Below are positions 50,331 to 63,389 of a DNA stretch of 64,000 bases, one piece after another. The stretch spans positions 3,699,528 to 3,763,527 of the forward strand of contig NC_045140.1 in NCBI RefSeq assembly GCF_008831285.2, read 5' to 3'. Below the pieces are notes generated by a model. That model made no database searches. It was not told where the DNA came from and worked only from the letters and a program-made list of their open reading frames with translations. This stretch comes from Nymphaea colorata (lineage: Eukaryota; Streptophyta; Magnoliopsida; Nymphaeales; Nymphaeaceae). The position numbers were made by a program, and so were the translations under genes. How positions within the stretch are numbered: the stretch's first letter is position 1; the number at the start of each line of letters is the position of its first letter.

Positions 50331-51625
50331 CATCCCCCTTCCCTAAACAGACAATTGCCCATTGTCGCAAATACCGTTTTCGAGTTTTTGATGGCAAAAT
50401 TTGTCTCGGGTATTTTTGCTAAAGCTGTTTTTTAGAGAAAATCTTGGAAAAAACTCGACAAACTTAAAAAAAAAAAAAACTTTAATATCATGATGTTTTT
50501 AGGGCGCTAGAATACAAATACAAAAGGAGAATAATCAAACTCCACGCTCTACATCTAATAAAATGAACATATAATCGCCTATACATTTAAATTATTTATA
50601 ATCATGAATCAAAATCTTAAAATCACGAGTCAAAGATTAAAATGCATAACCAAGGTATATTATAAGAAAAATGAGAATTATTCGTTATTCTTATACTTAT
50701 AATATAAGAGCATGATATGCCTACACCACACCAAGAAATAAGAAATATAATATAAATAAGTAAGTGGGTAAATAAGTAAGTGGGCTTCTGTTAGATAAAT
50801 CTTGAAACAAGACATGACCCACGTAAAACAAACTATGTGGTTCGATCACAATCCATTCTTGTTTCAAATGCAACTCTAGAAAACGGATTCGGAACACATT
50901 GATTGTGAAATCATATTTTGGGTTTGGATTTAGATATACCTTTTCTCATTTGCATTTGAACCCAAATATGTGAACATCCGGGAAAATGGATATGTTTAAG
51001 GACATTATCTGATTTAAAACCATGATTGACCATTCTAATATTTGATAACACAATTCTCATTCTTTAAGAATGAGGATTAAAATTCTAAAATTTCATTGAT
51101 TCCAAGCGAATCAAACGCCCCCTGAGAGAATCTCTTATTTTACCTGAAAGAAGAACTAGTCAGCATCTCATGTTCAACGCGTCCACTTGTCAGCAAGACA
51201 TGGGCCAAGATTGAGGCATCTAGCTTTACCTGGATCAAGAGATCAACTTTTCCGAGAAAATGGGATTAGATTGGAATAGTCCTTCACAGCATTGACCGGA
51301 AAGTAAGAGCAACGTGCACATCACGTTTATAAAGTGTTCGCCACTCATTTTTTATACAAGTTTATAAAGAATGTTATCTTAACACCAAGAGTCACACTTT
51401 TTTTTTACGAAAGGAAAAGAAATATATATCAATCAATCTCTTTAAATAAAAAATTCATGGACTTAATGAAAGAGTTTAGTTCAATATTGTGCTCAATAAA
51501 AAATAGAAAAGTAATTGATGGGCTTGCAATTAAAAGTTTGAGGCATTAACCTTGGCTAATATTATCAAAATCTTAACAAAAAAATAATGACATCACAAGA
51601 AGAAATCAACCATTTAATTGTATCT
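50331..51625. other. AT-rich intergenic DNA
   Basis: No gene recognised. Phrases such as GAATCAAACGCCCCC (near 51107) recall the ends of small plant transposons, without a partner. Confidence 0.4.
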
Positions 51626-52203
51626 TTGAACATCAGTCCGAGTCGAGCTCGAGCTCCACTCGGGTCGAGCTCGAAAATAGATTGACGGAAGCAACTTGAG
51701 CTCGACTCGGCAGTTATGTGTTGAGCTCGAGCTCGCATCGATTAAGGCTCGACAAACTCGTTTGAATAGAAATAATATTCATCTTTACGTGTTGAGCTCG
51801 AACTCGACAAACTCATTTGATTAGAATTGATATTCATCGTTACATGTTGAGCTCGAACTTGACTCGATTAAGGCTCGACAAACTCGTTTGAATGGAATTG
51901 ATATTTATCGTTACGTGTTGAGTTCGAGTTTGACTCGATTAAGGCTCGACAGACTCGTTTGAATGAAATTGATATTCATCGTTATGTGTTGAGCTCGAGT
52001 TTGACTCGATTAAGGCTGGACAAACTCATAAGCTTGTTTGAATATATCAACTTCATTAAGGCCTGACAAACTCGATTAAGGCTCGAGCTCGACTCGGCAG
52101 TTACGTGTTGAGCTCAAACTCAACTCGATTATTTGAACGAGTTGACCCATAAACTCGTTCACAAGCCAAGCTTTAACGAATCGAGCTTTTTGTTCACCCC
52201 TCA
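51626..52203. mobile_element. GAGCTCGA-family element, copy 2, with 71-bp internal repeats
   Basis: The right end GTTCACCCCTCA, complement TGAGGGGTGAAC, matches the terminal motif of copy 1. The left end near TGAACATCAGTCCGAG is worn. Between about 51755 and 52050 a 71-bp unit with GAATTGATATTCATCGTTAC and GATTAAGGCTCGACAAACTC is repeated about four times. No target duplication was seen, and there is no coding sequence. Confidence 0.7.
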
Positions 52204-52979
52204 AAATCACTCAATGGATAAATGTTAGGAACGAGGCTCTCTATCAGCTTCACTAGTGACAACAAGACAAGAAAATGAAGAAAAGAAAGATGAAAAAGAC
52301 ACAAAGATTTTTACGTGGTTTGGAGACAAAGTTCTCCTATGTCACGGCCATACAAAGTTTTAGAAAAAAACAAGAAACCGTCTCGCTCTTAAAAATTGTG
52401 ATTAGGGGGCAAAATTATATAAATGCGCTTATATAAATTAAGAAAGTCAGGAAATCTCGTTAAGAATACATCAGCATCCACACAATAGGGACTTAAAATC
52501 TTATCTATAAAACAAAGCAGCAGATGACAAAATTTGGGTACCAAAAATATTGATCAACAAGAACAAGAAGGTTCAAATTTCCTAAAAATAATTAAAGTAT
52601 GACGCCAATTTAGAGAAGTCATTAGGAGGATCTTCATCTTGTTGTGACTTGGGTTACTTGTGCTTTATATTTTATGCTATTTTATATTATTATAGGCTAT
52701 AAAAAAACAGTTTTCAGCTTCTACCAACCCTAGGCCAAGCTATCTCTATAGGTTAGAACCAAACGGATAATATAATAATAATGCAAAGCGTTTGTCTACA
52801 TTCAAACTACCACTAAAGCATCTCCAAACTTTTAGTGCAAGACTAAGTAAAAAAAACACATATCCACCATAAGTTGGTCCCAATTGCAACCACTGAATTC
52901 ACAATGCTTAAAAAATTAAATGTCTCTTTTACTACGCAACCATTATAATTCTCAGGGGGTGCAACAAACAGGGCAGGGG
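52204..52979. other. AT-rich intergenic DNA
   Basis: No feature could be supported. Confidence 0.4.
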
Positions 52980-53182
52980 CTGGTAGGTAGCAGCGGAGCC
53001 AGAAATTTTTTATAAGGGGGGCCAAATTAAAGTTTTTAAATTTTGACACAGACCAAAATATCATTTTTTAAATTTGTATACAGGACAAGTAAAATTTTCT
53101 AAAATTTACATGTAATTAAAAAAAATTGAGGTGGGGTCAGAGCCCATGCAGCCCTCCTCCTGGCTCCGCCCCTATGGTAGGC
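52980..53182. mobile_element. 187-bp MITE (GGCGGAGCCAG ends)
   Basis: The element (52988-53174) starts TAGCAGCGGAGCCAG and ends CTGGCTCCGCCCCTA, so the inverted ends match at 13 of 15 bases. TGGTAGG lies directly outside on both sides (52981-52987 and 53175-53181). It is related to the MITEs at 16.7 and 20.0 kb. Confidence 0.82.
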
Positions 53183-54867
53183 AACCAGTCTCTCCTTCAA
53201 AATCTTGTGGCATCAATTCTCTGTGCTGCAAAAAAAAATGATCACTAACATACAAGGTGAAGCATAGCAAGGGCGTTTTCCTGATGCACCGAAAGCAGCC
53301 CTGGGGTGTGGGGATGGACAAAGGGAGGGAAGTTTCGGCCTTTACTTGGATGTTAGGATTTCCTCCTAAAAACCTTAATAGGTGTCATTAGTTGTTATTA
53401 CTTTAAACATTCATTATCTATAGATTTTAATTCATCTGAACATATTTTCAGTTTACTACAAAGTGAGTCTGATAATCTCATTGTCAAGGTACGATTTTAG
53501 TAAGAATCTACACAATACTTCGTGGAGAAAATCAGTTTAGCTTTCTTGCTAAAGAGATCTTCATTATTCTAGGAATCATTAATGATGGTATCCTTACATG
53601 CCATCATTTTCCCCAAAGTACGCAGCACCACTTAACATTAATTTGAAGCATCCACCACCAAATCAAGTACATTAAAGCCATAATAGAAAAATGTATGCTG
53701 TTAGAGAAAAGTGGTACTCCGAGAACATAAAGAAGAGACTTCATATTCTTGATTAAATTTCATAATATTTTGCTGCGTGGTTACAAACATCTTTTAAGTG
53801 ATACCAAATTAAGGGTAGTGAGAGAAACTAGCTTTCATAGGAATACCTGGTTTTAGGGTTTCCATTTGGGTCCTCATCCGATCACTCAATTGATGACACA
53901 TCATGAGTTTGAGATGGAAAGCTAGCATATTCTTTCATTTTGTCAAAGTACAAGAAGTTGCCATGCATATATAAGCAGTACTTTCATAAAAAGTTGACAT
54001 GATAGTACATGTTATCGATAACATGTATTAGGAGTAGCAATACCTACAGCCATGATCACAAAAAACGTTTTTTTTTAAAAAAATGTATTAAAATTATGAA
54101 AAATAAATCAGCTAAACTGTTTTTTTTTTAGGAAATGTGAAAATGAAAAGAAAACGTAAAAAAAAAAATTGTCGAACTGCTTATTTCCATTTTCTAACTT
54201 TATGTGTTGCTTGTATACTTTTTTTATGTTATCTTGTTATTTTCTTATTTTCCCTAATTTTTAAGAATTTTTAAAATTTTTAAAAAATGTATGATACTTT
54301 TCTCCTTTTTTATTTTTTCAAACTTGTAGCATTATACCAGAGAAAAACGTCGCAGTTTAAGGCGCAAAAGGATACCAATTTGTGACTACATTTCTAACAA
54401 GAGATGCAGGCACATCGAATATTGGTCCACAAGAGATTTGATTCCATGGTTTGTTTAAAATAATTTTTTCAAAAAAGTTCAAGTATTCTTTGCTTATTTT
54501 TGTCTCTGACCTAAACAGGGTCTCATGGATTATTTATATATGACAATTCCATCACGCTTGTGGGAGCTCAAGATAAGGAAGCAAATATTATATGTAGCTA
54601 TAAAAAAAAGAAAGAACATAGCCAATCGAGATGATCCAAATGGTTAAGGCCAATTTGCTGGTCACATGCTTCCTTCAGCTTCATACACTAACCCCACCTA
54701 ACCACTCCCAAAAGTGTCCTTCATTCATCTAATCTATTTTCTAATTCAATAACCAATTAGATGGATTCCCATTGTTCTTCAACCAAACTTGCTTTGGTAG
54801 TTTTTTTTTTTTTTAATGTTTACTTAGGGAAAACGCCCAGAACTCTTCAAAATGTCATACACTTATG
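53183..54867. other. AT-rich intergenic DNA
   Basis: No gene was supported. Long A and T runs are frequent around 54060-54320. Confidence 0.4.
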
Positions 54868-55253
54868 CCTTCAAGTAAGGGCGAACTACGAGTTCGGCTC
54901 GTGAATGAGCTGGAGCCGAGTCATTTGCTTAACGAGTCGAAGTGAACCTCATGAGTCGACTCGTTCAGATAATTGAGTTGAGTTCGAGCTCAACACGTAA
55001 CTGCTGAGTTGAGCTCGAGTCTTATTCAAGTTTGTCGAGCCTTAATCAAGTCGATATATTCAAACGAGATTACGAGTTTGTCGAGCCTTAATTGAGACGA
55101 GTTCGAGTTCAACACGTAACGATGAATATCAATTCTATTCAAATGAGTTTGTCGAGCATTAATCGAGTCGAGCTCGAGGTTTTATTAGTCGAGCTGAGTT
55201 CGAGCTGACTGAACTCAGACTCGACTCAACTCGTATTCAGCTCTACCTTCAAG
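54868..55253. mobile_element. 370-bp GAGCTCGA-family element, copy 3, perfect target duplication
   Basis: The element (54876-55245) starts TAAGGGCGAACTACGAG and ends CGTATTCAGCTCTA, complement TAGAGCTGAATACG. CCTTCAAG flanks it on both sides (54868-54875 and 55246-55253). In reverse orientation it contains about one copy of the 71-bp unit found repeated in copy 2. Confidence 0.87.
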
Positions 55254-57526
55254 GTTCTCGCTTAATTAGGGGCTCACTTTGGGGTATCCGCACGGTGCAT
55301 CATCGAACTCAGCTGTCGTGCTTTCTTTCGTTTTGAGCAGCACACTAAAACATGACTCGAACTGTCTAAATTGCACTATGCCCTTTAAGGCACTTTTATG
55401 GCATTTTAATGGGGATATGATAATGAATGTTTTATGACAATAATCATCAAGCCTTTTCTTCAGTTGTCTGTCAAGCACTTCGACATTGTCCGTGCCCGCA
55501 GATATTAAAAAAAAAACTTTGAAGGTGGATGTCATGATTATTAATATGGTAAGGTAATCTTTTATGACATATTATAGTATTATTATTCTGATTATTATTA
55601 ACAAGGGTTCTTTTAAATAATTTCATTATTTCGCTCAGTTGGCGAAGAACTACGTAGGTGAGTGAAAACCTTTGTGCAATTTCAGGTTTTGAACTTGTAA
55701 CCTCAAATTGATGAGTTAAACATTTAACTATGAAACAGGAGTTGAACTTGTAACGTCAAATTGATGAGTGAAACACTTATTTACGAACGAGGAGTAACAC
55801 ACTCAATGTACAAAAAAATAACATTAGTACTCGTTTGGAATCTGCCAGCCGTTAGATGGTGCTGGATGGCAAAAATTTAAACTTTCTTACAAAAAATTAA
55901 TCATAAACTATTATTAAAAATACAATACTGCATAACAAACCAACGCAATGTAAAAACTTTTGGCAGTGGAATTTAATTATTTACTCATCCGGCAGCTGGC
56001 CGATTGAAAGGGTCGAGCCTAAAGATCAGATGGTAAATCCATTAATATTGTCTTTCAATCTAGTGGAGGCATCACCTCAAGGTACTAAAAGTAGGATTGC
56101 TACACTGATGAATGGAAGAAAGGGTAGGCGGCTTTGGCTCGGTATGCAAAAGTGTGAAGAGGTGTACATATGTACATTCACATTTATCTTACCAAATACA
56201 TGACACAGGTATGAAGTTTGACATGTAAGAAGCAATGAACACACAAGACAAGACTCTGTCTCTCTCTCTCTGTGTGTGTGCGTGTGTGTGTGTGTGTCGG
56301 GGGTGCTCATGTTATGCTGTCTAATTTCATAGATGCATGATCTTTCTTATAAGAACGTTAACTTTATGGCAGTGGGGGAGTAAAAAAATTTCAGGTGACT
56401 GATACTGATCAGTCTTTGATTTAGTGGGATGGATGCTTGCGAGGTACTTGTAGGTATCGCCCAAGTCCAGCTTCATCACAGTAATAACATACACCAACCA
56501 TACGGTAGCTCCGCTAGTGCATTTACGGCATACTCACAACTAACATCTCAGAGTTTTAAACAGCAAGGTTTTTCTCGGGTATAATATGCCTAGCTTGAAA
56601 AAAATGACAAAAATATGGTAAATTTTTAAACATTTTAAAAAACTAAAAATGAGGGAAAAATAAAATAAGTGAGAAATTAATAACACAAACATCAAAAGAT
56701 AAATAAATTTGCAACAAATAAAAAATAAAAAAACACTGTTTGGCATTAAAAAACAGAAAAAAAATGAAATAAAGTGAAAAAACGCATTAAAAACGTGTTC
56801 TTTCGTTTTTTATAATTTTTTTTCAAAAAATGCGTTTTTTAAAAGTTTTAAACTACCATTTAATTTACCGCGTTTTTTTTTTTGAAAAAAAAAATGTATT
56901 CTCTGTGTTTACGGATGGATTCGAAATGCTCACGGATATAAGTTTGGACAAATAAGAGAGACAAAGTTTTAAAGTAAAGACAAGATCATTAAGGATTTTA
57001 AAATCAAAAGTGTCAGCATTTTCTACAAATAAAATTTGAGCTTGACATTGAGAAGGACATGGTCATTACTGCTGTGTGGTTAGCGTTTATCCTTTTTTTT
57101 TCTAAGAAGAAACAGAATGCACTGACAGACAATCCAAGAACACCAAAGATATAAGGTTTAGTTAATGTGACCTGTTGCCATGACGCTGATCGTTTGACAT
57201 TTTAGGAGGCCACCCATCCCCTGCCCTGATTTGTGTTCTCACACTGAAATAAAATGCAATTTTGGCAGACCTGAGAAGACTTGGCAGATGCTTTCTCTTG
57301 TGCTCGAAGTTGGCGTTTGATCAAATCTGTGGCTCAGTTAAGAAATGTGCATTTTGGACCCAAATCCCAATTTATATGAGCCTTAAATATGAAAAATTCA
57401 TGTCAAATATTGTGATAAATACAAATCAAACCAAACAAACACCTGGTTAGAAAAGAAAAGAAAAAAGATGGGTTTTGTGCATTCACACTGAAAAATCGCG
57501 GATTACATAGAACCGACGTTGTTCAA
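55254..57526. other. Intergenic DNA with CT/GT microsatellite
   Basis: A short TC run followed by GT repeats lies at about 56258-56297. A minus-strand frame of 89 codons (55266-55535) has no recognisable homology. A duplicated GAACTTGTAAC(C/G)TCAAATTGAT segment lies near 55690 and 55745. Confidence 0.4.
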
Positions 57527-57830
57527 AGTCATGTTTTAGGCATTTAAATTGAATTCTATGAATCTGAACATGAGTAACTACTTGGACATTCTTCTTCCAT
57601 TGTTCATACCAATTCATACTTTGTGGATCTTAATTGAAATCCATGAGTCTTAACATGAATATAAACTAATTGGACTGACTTGTTTCACATGTCACACTTT
57701 AGGCATTTTTGTAATTGAATCTGTGGGTCATAACATGAATAACTTGCTGGACTTCCTTCTGTCATACTTCATATGGCATCTAAATTGAACTTGATGGGCC
57801 TTAACATGAATAATAGGCTCAGCTTGTGGT
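57527..57830. repeat. Degenerate tandem repeat, about 80-bp unit, four copies
   Basis: Each unit contains a variant of TTTAGGCATTTAAATTGAAT, then a variant of TCTTAACATGAATAA and GGACTTCTTC. Copies start at about 57527, 57608, 57689 and 57766. They are clearly related but diverged. Confidence 0.8.
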
Positions 57831-58055
57831 TTCCATGCATAAAATTAGAAAAAGAAAAACACTTGCATCTTTGCGTGCATTCACATGTAAGTGCCTGGCC
57901 TGAGCGTCAACATGACAACGCAACCTCAGTTTCTGTTCCTGTGGCTGTGGGTGTTACTTCAATGGACTGCAAACGTAGTTGCATGACATTTGATTAAAAG
58001 GTATACTGTAAACCACCCAGGTCCCAAAGCAGCCCTGGACTACAAAAAGCTGGAG

Positions 58056-58143
58056 GTGGCCTCACCTCTCGCGAACGGCCATGTTCACATGTAAGCGACT
58101 GGCCTCTCCTCTTGCAAACTGCCACGTTCACATGTAAGCCAGC
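58056..58143. repeat. Tandem duplication, about 44-bp unit
   Basis: Two copies share GGCCTC, a GC-rich AAC-GCCA stretch and GTTCACATGTAAGC. A further partial copy of CATTCACATGTAAG lies near 57881. Confidence 0.8.
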
Positions 58144-59799
58144 AAAAGCAGTAGAAGGTTCGGTAAAACTTCTTTGTAGGCCACATTGATGCCACAGTCT
58201 TTTATGCCTTTCTTTCTTTTTTTCAATTAGGCAGAGATTGAAAGAGAGAGAGAGAGAGGGTGAGTTGGTCATGATAGAGCATCACCTGCCTGGAATGGGT
58301 TGTTAACGCAAAAGAAGACAGAGATATGTGGACTGTTTTCTTGTTGGTTGGTGCAACCTGTTGCATAATTAAATTAAATCAGAAACTAGAGTGGAAAATT
58401 AACCAAAGTTTCAAATTTATAGATCATGTAAGTTCCTCTTTTTGTGTATGACTGGAAAAAATGTTCATCTACTGTAATCACACAATGCCAATCCCACATT
58501 CATATCTGTCATAAAAAGAACTTCTCTTGCAGATGAGGATCATAAAAACAGCATGCTTTTCAATCTTTCTTGAGATGCTTTCAGCATATGCTGACTGTTA
58601 AAGAAGGAAACTGGGTTGTAGTTTCTTCCGCTTTATGCTGTTTCTTAAGCATTTAAAAAACGTAGAGAGAGGATCGTTGGTTACTCACGGTCGTAAGAGC
58701 TTCTTATTTGTCACCTAATGGTTGGTCAGCTTTTACCTCTTGCATTCCTGCCCTGAACTCTCTCCTTTAACGTAAGCTGCGACTCTGCTTGTCCTTTAGC
58801 ATACCTTTTTCTCTAGCAATTGCCTTTCTCTTCTACTGCTGATTCATCCTTCATGTTTTTCTTTGTCACGAGGAAAAAAAATTCAATAAAGAATTGAAAC
58901 ATCTCACAGTACAGAATGCACTAAGCTGGTCTACATGTGCCATGTGCTTGTGTTTTTAAATAAATCAAGAGAGTACATTACCATCATGCTATAGGATTCT
59001 TCCATGGAAAGAATGTACTTTGACAAAGAAGTTGTCCATGAAATTCTAATGAATCAAAGCTTATAAATTCATTTAGATCAGGGCAAGAGAGAGAGGGGGC
59101 AAAGTGAATTATATAGCCTATGATTATGGAGGCCTCATAATTGCCATGTTTTCTGATTATCAAAAGGTACACTACTGATGTCTCCAGTGGTTATTCAGAA
59201 ACCGGGCATCTTTTCTGCAACTCTGGATTGAAATTTAGCATTAGAAAACTCAATCTGTAAAGGGTGGTCCAGCAGCGGTCTGTGCGCCTAATTGGCACCT
59301 GGACAGTCAGCAGATGGAGGCCAAATAGGGTCTAGCTGGAAAGATTAAAAGCTAAGCTTGCACTTCATGCTGAATATAATTAATAGTCCCAATGCAACAA
59401 GCAAGGATGTCAACAAGCAACTGCGCCTGAATAAGAAAAGCAATCCATCAGTTTTCTGACAACGCACATTTTTCTGATCATCTAAACCAAATAGTGGTTA
59501 AATTGTCATAATCATTCTTATTAGGTATTCGGTATTTGGAGCTATACTGTGGCTGTACTGATGATGAGCCAAATAAAACTGTCTGGAAAGGAGGACCAAG
59601 TTAAATTATTAGGAGATTTAGGTGAGCTTGGTTCATGCATTTGAATAGTTATTCTCATGGAGTTTTGTTATGATGCAGCTGATGATGATAAAGGATTTTT
59701 TTATGAACTCAATTATGATTTTAAATCATAACCCAGAAGTGGTGGACAGGATCCAAGAGGAAGTCTCCATCATCAATGGATTGACAAATCTATCTGCTC
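58144..59799. other. Intergenic DNA upstream of the ERF gene
   Basis: No gene was recognised. This region probably contains the distal promoter of the ERF gene. Confidence 0.4.
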
Positions 59800-60191
59800 T
59801 GAAACCAATGAAATGGATTGATGAAAAGGGTGCTGGTTATTTGTAAGGTGCTTATTTTCAATTGTTTCTTTCTGACATGGAGCAGACAAGGGATGGAACA
59901 TGTATTACAGACGTATGAATGTAATTGGCTCCTGATAGATCAGAAGGGACCCCTCAAGGAAGTCAAAGTTATGAACATATATAGGTCCATGGTTCAACGG
60001 GGGCTTGTACATCTGCTTTCTGTGAGCTGTTGGAGCATAAAGCTATTCAACCTCTCAAACTGAGAAAATTCTTCTTATCTGCATCTACAGCAACATTCGG
60101 GCACAAAATTTTGTCTCCTGTTGACAATTATACAGGGGATGCTGTAAGGCCTGCTGTTTCAACTAAAGGCTTTTAAAACTGCCATTGTTGT
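59800..60191 (+). promoter_or_regulatory. Likely 5' leader of the ERF gene
   Basis: A pyrimidine-rich stretch ending TTATACAG at about 60135, followed by GGGATG, looks like a splice acceptor in the 5' leader. Leader introns occur in plant ERF genes, but the donor could not be identified with confidence. Short upstream ATGs are present. Confidence 0.4.
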
Positions 60192-61400
60192 ATGGAAGGC
60201 CAGGTTCCAAGTGCAGCAAAATCTGCAGAGAAGGAGCTTCCATACTTTTATCTGGGAGGAATCACAGTGAAGAACATGACGGCAAAGCCGATGATATTCG
60301 ACGCTCCATCAAACAACTATACTGATGACGTGCAACTGATGCCAGTGACCACATTTCAGAAGAGGAGTTCTTTGGTATCAGGGATGACTGTACCTTTCCA
60401 TTACAATGTAGAGACAAAAACTCTTCCTCTGAGTGATCCTCTTATCTGCCACCCAAGCAGTGACTCAACCAAGGTTCCATGTTCCTTCTCTTTGTTTTCT
60501 CCTTCATCATTATCATCATCTTGCACTCCAATATCAAAATCTTCTTCAGACCTGTTGGAATTAAAACCGACGATTTGGCAGTCTAAATTAGAGGACATCC
60601 ACATCCCTCTGGCTCTTCCACAGTCACAGGCCTTCCAAAGTCAAGCATTCTCAAAGTCTGAATTCCAGAACATTCATCTTCAACTGCATCATAAATGGCA
60701 TGAGAACACTTTGAGTTTTACATCACAAAACCAAGCCCACAGCATCAAACAGCAGAAAGTGACTGGGCAAATTGATTGGCTCCATGCCGTGCCGCAACCA
60801 ATGAAGTACTCAACAAGAAAACCTTCAGACAAGAATCCAGCATCAAGCAAGCTCTTCAGGGGTGTTCGACAGCGGCACTGGGGCAAATGGGTTGCAGAGA
60901 TTAGATTGCCTAGAAACAGAACAAGGCTGTGGCTGGGTACATTTGACACACCAGAAGCTGCAGCATTGGCTTATGACACGGCGGCCTACAGGCTGAGAGG
61001 TGACTGTGCTCATCTGAACTTCCCTAACCTCAAACATCAGTTGAAGACTGAAGCTGACAGATCTCAGCAGAATGGAAATGGAACCTCACTGTGCTCTGCA
61101 ACTTGTGCCCTCCTCGATGCAAAATTACAGTCATTTAATGACACTGCTGCTTCACGTGATCAACAAAGCTGTGACCGGCAACTGAAAAGCAGCACCGTTG
61201 ATTCATCTGCAGCTTCTCCACCCTTGAATTCATCAAATAAAGAATGTCCAGCGGAGCTGCAGAGCAATTGTGAGGAGGAGACAACCTGCAGTACGAAGAC
61301 TACAGACTGTTCTGAAACAGATGAAATTTCGTTGAGCAGAATGCCTTCACTGGACATGGAAATGATATGGGCATTACTCCCTACTACTGATTCTTGTTAA
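60192..61400 (+). CDS. AP2/ERF transcription factor, DREB A-6 / RAP2.4 type
   Basis: A single uninterrupted frame of 402 residues encodes one AP2 domain (222-279), from [19 protein letters not shown] to DCAHLNFPN. The DNA-contacting segment [16 protein letters not shown] and the core arginines and tryptophans are intact. Valine 234 occupies the DREB-type position 14. The [15 protein letters not shown] signature, a long serine-rich N-terminal region and a C-terminal motif ([14 protein letters not shown], 380-393) are typical of subgroup A-6 (RAP2.4 and relatives), which is usually free of introns in the coding region. These are nuclear regulators of stress, light and ethylene responses that bind GCC or DRE boxes; which applies here is not shown. 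One deviation is HLNF instead of the usual RLNF at 274-277. The ATG at 60192 is the first in frame that gives the conserved length. Confidence 0.95.
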   Translation: MEGQVPSAAKSAEKELPYFYLGGITVKNMTAKPMIFDAPSNNYTDDVQLMPVTTFQKRSSLVSGMTVPFHYNVETKTLPLSDPLICHPSSDSTKVPCSFSLFSPSSLSSSCTPISKSSSDLLELKPTIWQSKLEDIHIPLALPQSQAFQSQAFSKSEFQNIHLQLHHKWHENTLSFTSQNQAHSIKQQKVTGQIDWLHAVPQPMKYSTRKPSDKNPASSKLFRGVRQRHWGKWVAEIRLPRNRTRLWLGTFDTPEAAALAYDTAAYRLRGDCAHLNFPNLKHQLKTEADRSQQNGNGTSLCSATCALLDAKLQSFNDTAASRDQQSCDRQLKSSTVDSSAASPPLNSSNKECPAELQSNCEEETTCSTKTTDCSETDEISLSRMPSLDMEMIWALLPTTDSC

Positions 61401-62923
61401 CTTTTTCTTCTTAGATCTTCTTTTTCATTGAATATCAAGTAATAGTTACATGGGGAGTGGAGAAGAAGATCAACATGCGCTTAGGTTTTTAGTCACCTTT
61501 GAAGTCTTCATGTATATCTGAATGCCAAATTGCGTTACTTCCAATGAATCATGTCGTTCTGCATCTTTTCAAGCACTACCAGATTCCACAGATTGTTATG
61601 CATTCATTTGTTGAGCCGCAGACTTTCTCAAAATCCTGTTGACAACACCTATTATACAATCTCTTAGGGTTCTTCTTTCTATAAGAAATGGCAATAGACT
61701 GCATTCTTAAAATGAGGAGCCTCACCACGCCCACCACGATGAACGTTGCATCTCATTTTCCACTTTGCTTACTGTAAGTTGGTGGCACAATCATAAAGAT
61801 CACATGCCCAGGAAAACTTACGCATCGAAAATCCAAGCTTTCAGATACTACAGGATTAGAGCCTGAAAACTACACAAAATCAAGAGAGCTATTTTAAATA
61901 AAGCATCATTCTATTAAATCGTCCAAAAAGTCTTTTCCATGAAGGAAAGCTGAGAGACCGCCAGATGCGCTCCCTTCCATTACTGCCAAAAAATACATAA
62001 GAAATCCGAAGAGTTGGTGTTTGCCCTTCTGGCTCAAATTTTGGCGAGTAAAATGAAACTCCATTGGTCCACACTTACAACTTCTAGAATTATGAGTTAT
62101 TTCCTTCTTTGTTTTGCTTCAATTGTAGACTGCCTTTAAATTCAAATTTGGTTTTAAATTCGTTGTTGCTTACTTTATAGTTTATCGCTTAGGGGTTTAG
62201 ATTTATGTGTTCAATCAGTATTTCTCATTTCGCATAATAGAATTAGAGTTATGCTTGTATCGTGTGTTTATAGTTTATACGATAGAATTTTGTCTAGGTC
62301 ATTGTCTCGTTGTCTTTGTCCACGTAATTTCCAAATTTAGCATAGTTAATTTATCGATCTGCTTAGTGCTGAATAGGTTTAGAATTACAGTAGAGTTGCT
62401 TTAGTTGTGTTTGGGTTAGGGCTACATTGTGAATCAAGCGTAGCTTTAGGTTGCTGAACTGAAAGTAAGAACTGATTCTCAGCCATCAAATACACAAAAT
62501 TATGATGATTTCTGAAGCTTTTTTTAAGGCCAGCTTTTCTCTAGTATTTTCATCCTTGTCTTGACTGCCTGCAGACCAATTTCCAGCCAATTGGAAGGTA
62601 ATTTGGTTGAGGTTTTACTCATTTTTCAAAATAAATTTTTTCTAGATTTCAGATTTTGGTACGAAATTTTATCAGATTTGAAATGAGCATGTCTTGTCTT
62701 TCTGGAAACATTTTTTCTGTAGAAGGGCTTGGGTTTCTCAGTGTGTTAGCGTCAGACAACCTTACTACTTTTGCAGAATATGGATTCGATTTACCTTCCA
62801 ACACTATGTTTCAGAAGTTCTGTCTATACTCTTGATTTGTCCTCCAGTAGGGGTAGAATAATTTCTTATTTAAATAGTTTATTTTTCTGATAATTTCTTT
62901 TATTTATATTATTTTCATATGTG
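61401..62923. other. ERF 3' UTR and intergenic DNA
   Basis: The bases directly after 61400 probably form the ERF 3' UTR. Farther right no gene or repeat end was recognised before the TRIM. Confidence 0.45.
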
Positions 62924-63389
62924 TGCAATGCCCCACTTTGAAAAGTTTAGTTTCGTATTGAAGATTATGATAGATTTTCAAGGGATTATAAATGAGATTG
63001 TTAAGTGATTGGTTATCTTGGTTCTTAACATTTTTTGGGCTGAAACAAAGACTACTAGAGGTGGGTTGGGATCAGTCGAACCACCGGCCGGTCCTTGTGC
63101 CTGGTCGTTAATATGGTATCAGGGCATGGTTCACCCGAACCTATGGTCCCACGCACATTGATGCATGTGTCTTGAGGGTGGTATATTGTAACTCCCTACT
63201 TAGAAAAGTTTAGTCATATATTGAATATTGCGAGATATCTTCAAAGGCTCATAAAAAGGAATTGTTAAATGATTGCTTGTCCTAGTTTCTATTTTTTTTT
63301 TTAGGCTTGAACTAAAACTGAAAAGGGGCAGGTTGGGATTCGTCGGACCTTGGGCTCGAGCCCGGTATAACTCTGGGTTGGTTGTTACA
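62924..63389 (+). mobile_element. Terminal-repeat retrotransposon in miniature (TRIM)
   Basis: Two related repeats (62924-63112, starting TGCAATGCCCC, and 63187-63389, starting TGTAACTCCC and ending GTTGTTACA) enclose only about 74 bp. That internal part begins with TGGTATCAGGGC (63114-63125), one mismatch from the common methionine-tRNA primer-binding site TGGTATCAGAGC. It ends with a purine-rich CTTGAGGGTGGTATAT. There is no room for coding sequence. This layout defines a TRIM. A clean 5-bp target duplication was not found. Confidence 0.78.
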
